Source: Bacillota bacterium
GTDB lineage: Bacteria; Bacillota; Clostridia; Lachnospirales; Lachnospiraceae
DNA length: 64,000 nt
NCBI GenBank assembly: GCA_023392535.1
Contig: JAEVYY010000019.1
Location: 186,001-250,000, forward strand
Direction of reading: 5' to 3'
Shown here piece after piece: positions 58,800 through 64,000 of the stretch (position 1 is its first letter; every line of letters begins with the position of its first letter). The notes under the pieces were generated by a model that searched no databases, had not been told where the DNA came from, and saw nothing but the letters and a program-made list of their open reading frames with translations. A program made the position numbers and the translations under genes.

Positions 58800-59648
58800 T
58801 CACACTTTATATTCTGATAAAATTAATTCTGGCTTATCAGCTTGTTTATTTTTTATAAATTCTTCATTTGTCACAAAACCTAAAACAGCATCTATCGTAG
58901 CCATCATATTAGTATTGGCATACTCTTTATAATAACTAAAAGAGGAATCTTTTCCGTGAGACAAAAGTACATAATCTGACAGTTCCGATACCGGAGATTG
59001 AATATGCGAGGTAATGGCAATACATTTCAGTCCCTTATCCTTTGCAAGCTCCATACCCAGAATTACCGACTTAGATGTTCCCGACTTTGATATTGCTATT
59101 ACTATATCATCTGTATCTGCAAGATTTATATGGTTCATATAGTATTCAGCTGATAATCCAAAGCTACTCTTAATCCCAAGTCTCCCTAATCGAAATCCCA
59201 TATACTGTGCTAATGCATTTGTATTACCGATTGCTATAATATGTGCCGTGTTACAAGTCCTTAACAAATTCACACAATTCCACAAAGTCTCGGAATTTAT
59301 TCTTCTTCCAATCGCAATCATATTCTCCGCATAATCTTGAAAAAACCTTTCGATCGCACCAATAGATTCAGAACCCTCGGCGTTTCCATACTGTTTTTTT
59401 CCGATATCTCTTGCAAGAGTAATACGAAATTGATAATATCCAGCATATCCTAAATGATGACACATACGAACAATTGTAGCATCACTTACACCACTCAATT
59501 TTGCTAATTCTGAAACATTTGACTCTACTGCCTTTTGTGGATTTTGCAACACAAAATCAGCCACTTTTCTTTCTGCTGAGAACATTTCTTCATACATTTC
59601 CCGTATCACATTAAGAACTTCTTTATTTAATATTTTATTATCTTCCAA
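58800..59648 (-). CDS. RpiR-family sugar-phosphate regulator
   Basis: A 282-residue regulator with an N-terminal helix-turn-helix (KAVESNVSELAKLSGVSDAT then IVRMCHHLGYAGYYQFR) and a C-terminal SIS domain (AHIIAIGNTNALAQYMGFRL, IVIAISKSGTSKSVI) that binds a phosphosugar. The start is TTG after AAGGGGG. It is the last gene of the operon with two aldolases, a kinase and ABC permeases and probably controls them in response to the pathway intermediate. Confidence 0.92.
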   Translation of the reverse strand: MEDNKILNKEVLNVIREMYEEMFSAERKVADFVLQNPQKAVESNVSELAKLSGVSDATIVRMCHHLGYAGYYQFRITLARDIGKKQYGNAEGSESIGAIERFFQDYAENMIAIGRRINSETLWNCVNLLRTCNTAHIIAIGNTNALAQYMGFRLGRLGIKSSFGLSAEYYMNHINLADTDDIVIAISKSGTSKSVILGMELAKDKGLKCIAITSHIQSPVSELSDYVLLSHGKDSSFSYYKEYANTNMMATIDAVLGFVTNEEFIKNKQADKPELILSEYKV

Positions 59649-59685
59649 ATTATTCCCCCTTAAAATGATCAGAAAACAAGGTTCC

Positions 59686-60540
59686 CTAAAAACGGCAGAG
59701 CGTTTTCAACCTTTCTTCTAAATAAGGTTGCAGTTTTGACTGCGCATATTCAGGTAAGTTAATAATTTTAACAGGATCCGGGTTATTCGCATTTTCTAAA
59801 GAGAATGCTTTCACAGCATCATAGTATCTTCCCAAATATTCTGTCCCTAAATTAAATTTGTTGATACCTTTTGAAAAAGCAATTAGCAACTGATCATCCG
59901 GAATACCGCTCCCCCCATGTAGTACTAGTGAGACATTTGTCGCTGCATGAATATCTTCTAATCGTTTGATATCCAAATGCGGTGTTTCTTTATATTCGCC
60001 ATGGGCATTTCCAATAGAAACGGCTAAGGAATTAACACCTGTTTCTCTACAAAATCTCTCAGCCGCATCTACTTTCGTGTATAAGTCTTCCTTATCGTTA
60101 TCAGCAGATGAAGCTGAACCAACATGTCCAATTTCACCTTCAACACATACTCCTAATTCATGAGCCTTTAAAACTACTTTCTTAGTAAGTGCTATGTTTG
60201 TTTCTAAATCATTCATGGAGCCATCTATCATAACTGACTCGAATCCTGCACCTATCGAATTCATAACCGCATCATAGCTGAAATCATGATCTACATGAAG
60301 ACCAATTGGAACCTTTACTTCGCCTGCTAATTCCTTGACCATAGTTGCATAATTTGCAAAACCTGTTGAATGTTGAACGGTAACATGTTCTGGATATAAC
60401 ATGACTAAGGCAGGAGTATTCGTAGCCTGCGCTGCATATACAACTGATCTTGCCATTACATAATCCAAACAAACAAATCCAATAACGGAAGTATTACTCT
60501 CCTTTGCCATTTTTAATATGTTTTCTGTTTTTTCGTACAT
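59686..60540 (-). CDS. Class II aldolase, first copy (FBA/KbaY type)
   Basis: A 284-residue zinc aldolase. The catalytic Asp and zinc ligand lie in GLHVDHDFSYD, further zinc ligands in GNAHGEY and LVLHGGSGIP, and EGEIGHVG is the expected active-site loop. The replacement of the usual HLDHG by HVDHD marks it as a divergent member. It would cleave a ketose bisphosphate or monophosphate to a triose phosphate and a second product. The ATG at MYEKTEN is preferred over a GTG three codons upstream. It follows the kinase gene closely and is paired with a second aldolase in the same operon. Confidence 0.88.
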   Translation of the reverse strand: MYEKTENILKMAKESNTSVIGFVCLDYVMARSVVYAAQATNTPALVMLYPEHVTVQHSTGFANYATMVKELAGEVKVPIGLHVDHDFSYDAVMNSIGAGFESVMIDGSMNDLETNIALTKKVVLKAHELGVCVEGEIGHVGSASSADNDKEDLYTKVDAAERFCRETGVNSLAVSIGNAHGEYKETPHLDIKRLEDIHAATNVSLVLHGGSGIPDDQLLIAFSKGINKFNLGTEYLGRYYDAVKAFSLENANNPDPVKIINLPEYAQSKLQPYLEERLKTLCRF

Positions 60541-60568
60541 AGTTATCACTCTTTCTTCTTATTATATT

Positions 60569-61777
60569 TTATATGTTATCTTTTCTTAATAACCCAGGTA
60601 AAAGCCCACCGGCAAACGAATCTCCCAGACCTACTACGGTTGGGTTCTTTACAAAGCTTAAATCTTTACACGGAATACAGCATATTTTATCTAAAAGCAT
60701 TTGTTTCATTTTTTTACAAAATACCAGACTTTCCTCTTTATCCCCTATATCTCTTGTTTCTTGGTAATCCTCTATGGTAAAATCATCCCCTATTCGGAAT
60801 CTAGTGGAAGCCATTGTGACACCTCCTTCAAGAGATGTTTTCATATCTTCGGCTTTTTCTCCATAAATCATTGCCCATGCAGCAGAATGAACCAGGATAT
60901 TTGCAATACCTGTATTCTTATAAACATATTCGACTGCTTCCTTTACTGCAACTGGATCAAGTATATCTATACTTTTTCCTATATACTGTTGAAGTTCATC
61001 CTCATTCATACTTAACAAGGCTATCTGTGGCGCTAATTGTTTATGAACATAATTCCTGAATTCCGGTTTGATATAACAACCATCTTCCATCACTACAGTC
61101 GCATCTTTTGGCAAGTGCGAAAGCAGATTCTTAGTCTTTAGCATTCGATCCTCTAACACTTCAAAATCAAGTATCTCTGTAAAAGAACCTAATAAAAATA
61201 CTTCACATCCACGAATCATTTTACCAAATTCTTCATCCAATATTGGCATATTAAGACTATCTTCATCCCTTGATATTAAGATTCTATTTTCTCTAGGTGT
61301 AACAAAATCGATATCATTTGCACAAATTCTAACGCCTCCAGAACATTGTAGCACAACGTGTGGATATATTTCTATATGATCAGAAGATGTCCCTGGTAAA
61401 ACACGAACTTTTTGTGGCATTAATCGTTCCACATATTCGTTATAACAACTGGTCTGTAATAAACTAGGATAACCTAAACGATCAAGAATAATAGCAGCTC
61501 GTGTCGGAGTTCCACCCAGTGTGACTTTATACTCAAAATGTTCTGCAAATTTCACACATATATCAGAAAAATCCGGAACCATTTCACATCCAATTCCTGC
61601 TTTTAAATGAGCAAGACTAACGATCCAAATAGCTCTTTCAGAATCCACTTCTATATCCATTTTTAGTTCATCGGCATGTATATCAAATTTTTCGATCTGT
61701 TCCTCCATAACTCGAGAATCCCATACCAATTCATAATCAACACAAGTATGAAAACCCAGTGCTATTTTTTCGTTCAT
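60569..61777 (-). CDS. ADP-dependent glucokinase/phosphofructokinase-type sugar kinase
   Basis: A 402-residue kinase. The fold is that of the ribokinase superfamily with the catalytic GxGD in TVVGLGDSFAGGLLPG. Its length, the segment VTLGGTPTRAAIILDRLGYP and the region around residue 165, SSDHIEIYPHVVLQCSGG, resemble the ADP-dependent glucokinase/phosphofructokinase family rather than the shorter PfkB group. ADP use is known mainly in archaea, so a bacterial member in a sugar operon is notable, but the donor must be tested. The ATG is chosen because AAGGAG lies before it; an upstream start 22 codons earlier lacks one. It is flanked by aldolases, so it probably makes their phosphorylated substrate. 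Confidence 0.75.
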   Translation of the reverse strand: MNEKIALGFHTCVDYELVWDSRVMEEQIEKFDIHADELKMDIEVDSERAIWIVSLAHLKAGIGCEMVPDFSDICVKFAEHFEYKVTLGGTPTRAAIILDRLGYPSLLQTSCYNEYVERLMPQKVRVLPGTSSDHIEIYPHVVLQCSGGVRICANDIDFVTPRENRILISRDEDSLNMPILDEEFGKMIRGCEVFLLGSFTEILDFEVLEDRMLKTKNLLSHLPKDATVVMEDGCYIKPEFRNYVHKQLAPQIALLSMNEDELQQYIGKSIDILDPVAVKEAVEYVYKNTGIANILVHSAAWAMIYGEKAEDMKTSLEGGVTMASTRFRIGDDFTIEDYQETRDIGDKEESLVFCKKMKQMLLDKICCIPCKDLSFVKNPTVVGLGDSFAGGLLPGLLRKDNI

Positions 61778-61793
61778 TTTTTCGATCTCCTTC

Positions 61794-62654
61794 TTAATAT
61801 AATAAAGCCTTTCCAGCTGCCTGAAATAAATCAATCTTATCAAAAGCTACCTTCTTCATCGCTTTTACACAACTTGGCTGAATCATATTCGGCTCACGAA
61901 GAGATGTATCTGCTAACACCTCTCTCATCTTATCATAGTAAGCTACCTTGATGTCACTGGAAATATTGATTTTATTAACACCATGCTCCACTGATTTTGC
62001 GATTTCAGAATCCTTGTTAGAAGATCCGCCATGAAGTACAAGTGGAACATCCACGATTTTTTTGATTTCGTCCAGAATATCAATGCGAAGTTCCGGCTTT
62101 TTATCTTTCGGATAAATTCCATGACATGTTCCAATAGCGATTGCTAAGCAATCTATTCCTGTTCTTTCGATAAAGTCTTTTGCTTGTTCAGGATCTGTGT
62201 ATAATATTTCATCTGGAGCAGTTGTTTCTACAGAATCCGTATTTCCAATTGTTCCAAGCTCTCCTTCTACCGATACGTTAACCGCATGTGCAATCTCACA
62301 TACTTTTTTACAAGTAGCAACATTTCCTTCGTATGGCTGACTCGAAGCATCTATCATAACAGATGTAAATCCCGCACGAATCGCATTAATTACTTGCTCA
62401 AAAGTTCCGCCGTGATCTAAATGAACAACTGCCGGCACTGATGAATTATGAATTCTCTCAATAATTCCTTTTACGACTTCCGTTGAGATATGGCTCAATT
62501 CATCTGGGTGAATCGCAATAATAACAGGCGCATTCTTTTCTTCCACTGCTTCCATAATTCCATTGAACATATTATAATCACTAATATTAAAAGCAGGAAC
62601 GGCAAAATTATTTTTATTTGCTATAGCAAGTAACTCTTTCATATTCATTAACAT
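61794..62654 (-). CDS. Class II aldolase, second copy (GatY/FBA type)
   Basis: A 286-residue zinc aldolase, closer to the family norm than the first copy. It has VVHLDHGGTFE, VEGELGTIGN, AIGTCHGIYPKD and VPLVLHGGSS, giving the catalytic aspartate and three zinc histidines. It resembles fructose- and tagatose-bisphosphate aldolases. AGAGGA precedes the ATG. It lies directly downstream of the ABC permease genes. Two aldolases with a kinase between them suggest either two substrates or two stereoisomers. Confidence 0.92.
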   Translation of the reverse strand: MLMNMKELLAIANKNNFAVPAFNISDYNMFNGIMEAVEEKNAPVIIAIHPDELSHISTEVVKGIIERIHNSSVPAVVHLDHGGTFEQVINAIRAGFTSVMIDASSQPYEGNVATCKKVCEIAHAVNVSVEGELGTIGNTDSVETTAPDEILYTDPEQAKDFIERTGIDCLAIAIGTCHGIYPKDKKPELRIDILDEIKKIVDVPLVLHGGSSNKDSEIAKSVEHGVNKINISSDIKVAYYDKMREVLADTSLREPNMIQPSCVKAMKKVAFDKIDLFQAAGKALLY

Positions 62655-62692
62655 CGATTTTTCCTCTTTTCATTTTAATATTTCTTTACATC

Positions 62693-63529
62693 TTATCCTT
62701 TTACACCACCAGATGACATACCTGCAATAAAGTATTTTTGGAAGAATATAAATAAAATTAATACAGGAATCGATCCCAAAACGCTCATTGCCATCATTTG
62801 GCTCCAGTCATACGCATGCTGTCCCATCAATAGATTAATACCTATTGGTACTGTTCTCATATTTGTAGTCTGTGTTAATGCTAATGCAAACAAATATTCA
62901 TTCCATGCTTGCATAAAAGTATACATTCCTACGGAAACCATTCCTGGAATTGAGATCGGTACTAATATATACCAAAGAGCTCTCCATCTAGAGCCACCAT
63001 CAATCATTACTGCTTCGTCTAATTCTTTTGATAATGTATTAAAATATCCTGTCATCATTAAAATACAATATGGTAAAGTTGTCACTAAATAGGTTAAAAT
63101 TAATGCATAGTACGTATTAAATAATTTCATTGCAACAATTAACCCCATATATGGAATCAGCAATACAATTGGGGGAATTGCCTGTACACTTACTATCAGT
63201 GAATTAAAAATTCCCTTTCCTGGGAAGTCAAATCTACTAAACGCATACGCTGCGAGAATACCAATAAATAAAGTGGCTATTACTACACAACCAGATACGA
63301 TATAGCTATTTAAGAAAAAGCGAACCTTAGTTGCATCTGTCAGAACCGCAATATATGACGAAAGACTTGCCGTTCCATCAATAAATTTAGGTGGCCATGA
63401 AAAAACAGCTGAATTATCTTTTAACGAAGAGCAGAACATCCATACGATCGGAAATGCAGCAAAAATCATACCAATTATTAAAAGGATAGTAGCTATAACT
63501 TTTGTAAATTTTTTATAACTTCCAACCAT
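62693..63529 (-). CDS. ABC sugar transporter permease, MalG type
   Basis: A 278-residue permease with six helices. The EAA loop region is MTGYFNTLSKELDEAVMIDGGSRW with the following ALWYILVPISIPG, as in MalG-like (CUT1) transporters. It would pair with the permease encoded just upstream, which ends two bases before it. The binding protein and ATPase genes are not in the window. The substrate is probably a sugar or polyol, given the kinase and aldolases downstream. Confidence 0.93.
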   Translation of the reverse strand: MVGSYKKFTKVIATILLIIGMIFAAFPIVWMFCSSLKDNSAVFSWPPKFIDGTASLSSYIAVLTDATKVRFFLNSYIVSGCVVIATLFIGILAAYAFSRFDFPGKGIFNSLIVSVQAIPPIVLLIPYMGLIVAMKLFNTYYALILTYLVTTLPYCILMMTGYFNTLSKELDEAVMIDGGSRWRALWYILVPISIPGMVSVGMYTFMQAWNEYLFALALTQTTNMRTVPIGINLLMGQHAYDWSQMMAMSVLGSIPVLILFIFFQKYFIAGMSSGGVKG

Positions 63530-63531
63530 AT

Positions 63532-64000
63532 CTATTCCCTCACTTTCTTCTGCTGTCTAACATAAAAAATGGCAATTATGATACAAACAAAAAGCAATAC
63601 CGTTGCTGCTGTCGCCGCCATGCTATAGTTAACTTTTTGGAATGCCAATTTATAAATGTATATACTTAATGTCTGAGTGGAATTAACCGGTCCACCACCA
63701 GTTAACATCCAAATAACATTAAACGATTGCAAAGTCCAAATAAAATCCAACATTGCAATACTTATTAAGATTGGTTTTAATTGTGGTATCGTAATATGAA
63801 AAAAACTCTTAGTAGCATTTGCTCCATCAATCGCAGCACTTTCATATAAATCTCCGGAAATACCTTGTAGACCAGCCAGAATACTAATCATATAAAAAGG
63901 ATATCCGCACCAAATATTTATAAAGCAAATTACCGCTAAGGAAATGCTCCTGTTACTTAACCACTCTGTATTTCGAGACACCTGTGGAAAAACTGAAAAG
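63532..64000 (-). CDS. ABC sugar transporter permease, MalF type (runs off the window)
   Basis: The C-terminal 155 residues of a MalF-like permease. The EAA loop is AGLQGISGDLYESAAIDGANAT with FFHITIPQLKP following, and at least three helices are seen. The reading frame continues without a stop to the window edge (FSVFPQVSRNTEWL before a GTG), so the GTG is internal and the gene starts outside. It precedes the MalG-type permease by two bases. Confidence 0.92.
   Translation of the reverse strand, partial: FSVFPQVSRNTEWLSNRSISLAVICFINIWCGYPFYMISILAGLQGISGDLYESAAIDGANATKSFFHITIPQLKPILISIAMLDFIWTLQSFNVIWMLTGGGPVNSTQTLSIYIYKLAFQKVNYSMAATAATVLLFVCIIIAIFYVRQQKKVRE

Noticed and set aside
1..64000. 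tRNA, rRNA, insertion sequences or prophage genes.
   Set aside because: Reading the intergenic regions and protein list gave no cloverleaf-like sequence with CCA-type end, no transposase, integrase or phage structural protein. A tRNA scan would be needed to be certain.

Overview
The window is AT-rich, low-GC DNA from an anaerobic, probably endospore-forming Firmicute, most likely a member of the Lachnospiraceae. The signs are a CwlD-type amidase and a YaaH/GH18-type spore-associated protein, the clostridial gdpP-rplI-dnaB order, a DUF6774 protein, MecA, oxygen-sensitive pyruvate formate-lyase (PFL) with its activase and a 2[4Fe-4S] ferredoxin, AGGAGG-type ribosome binding sites and frequent TTG starts. 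No rRNA, tRNA, CRISPR array, insertion sequence or prophage was seen. The placement is inferred from gene content only.

Layout. 1-8.4 kb: amt-glnK nitrogen control, a GNAT protein, a DEAD-box helicase, cell-wall and spore enzymes, mecA and a DUF1858 redox protein. 8.5-11.3 kb: a pyruvate formate-lyase operon in which the enzyme is split into a 679-residue catalytic core and an 81-residue glycyl-radical domain, with a third small cysteine-bearing protein between them. It is preceded by a sigma-A promoter and a Rex-type operator. 11.4-15.3 kb: a tyrosine phosphatase, a Fic protein, a type I toxin-antitoxin locus in two tandem copies (one decayed), a broken amide hydrolase and an alpha/beta hydrolase. 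15.3-20.7 kb: three zinc-ribbon membrane proteins and a secreted SGNH hydrolase. 20.8-30.1 kb: an ABC exporter, an AraC regulator behind 80-bp-spaced repeats, and BlaI/BlaR1, MarR/flavodoxin and PadR/membrane-protein pairs, most with a visible operator, plus an AbiE-like toxin-antitoxin pair. 30.1-34.0 kb: a compact cassette of one adenylation-carrier protein and two proteins that resemble BtrH/C39-like enzymes. 34.3-40.1 kb: pflA, ferredoxin and the dnaB-rplI-gdpP housekeeping operon. 40.4-47.1 kb: assorted metabolic and membrane genes.

47.2-56.0 kb holds two phosphotransferase (PTS) systems back to back. The leftward operon encodes lactose-family IIA and IIB, an HPr with lysine in place of Ser46, Enzyme I and a cytosolic chemoreceptor, but no permease. 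The rightward operon has a LicT antiterminator with its own RNA target and terminator, a IIBCA permease and an ADP-ribosylglycohydrolase-family enzyme. 57.6-64.0 kb ends with an acyltransferase and a sugar operon: two ABC permeases, two class II aldolases, an ADP-dependent-type sugar kinase and an RpiR regulator.

How the parts work together. Redox balance and fermentation (split PFL, activase at 34 kb, ferredoxin, Rex site) form one theme. Sugar sensing and uptake (two PTS systems, ABC system, regulators) form another. Small stress or defence modules (Fic, holin-like toxin, AbiE-like pair, one-component regulator pairs) are scattered through the first half. The strongest candidates for undescribed biology are the split PFL with its cysteine-bearing third subunit, the permease-less PTS relay joined to a chemoreceptor, the adenylation-carrier cassette with twin BtrH-like proteins, and the tandem type I toxin locus.
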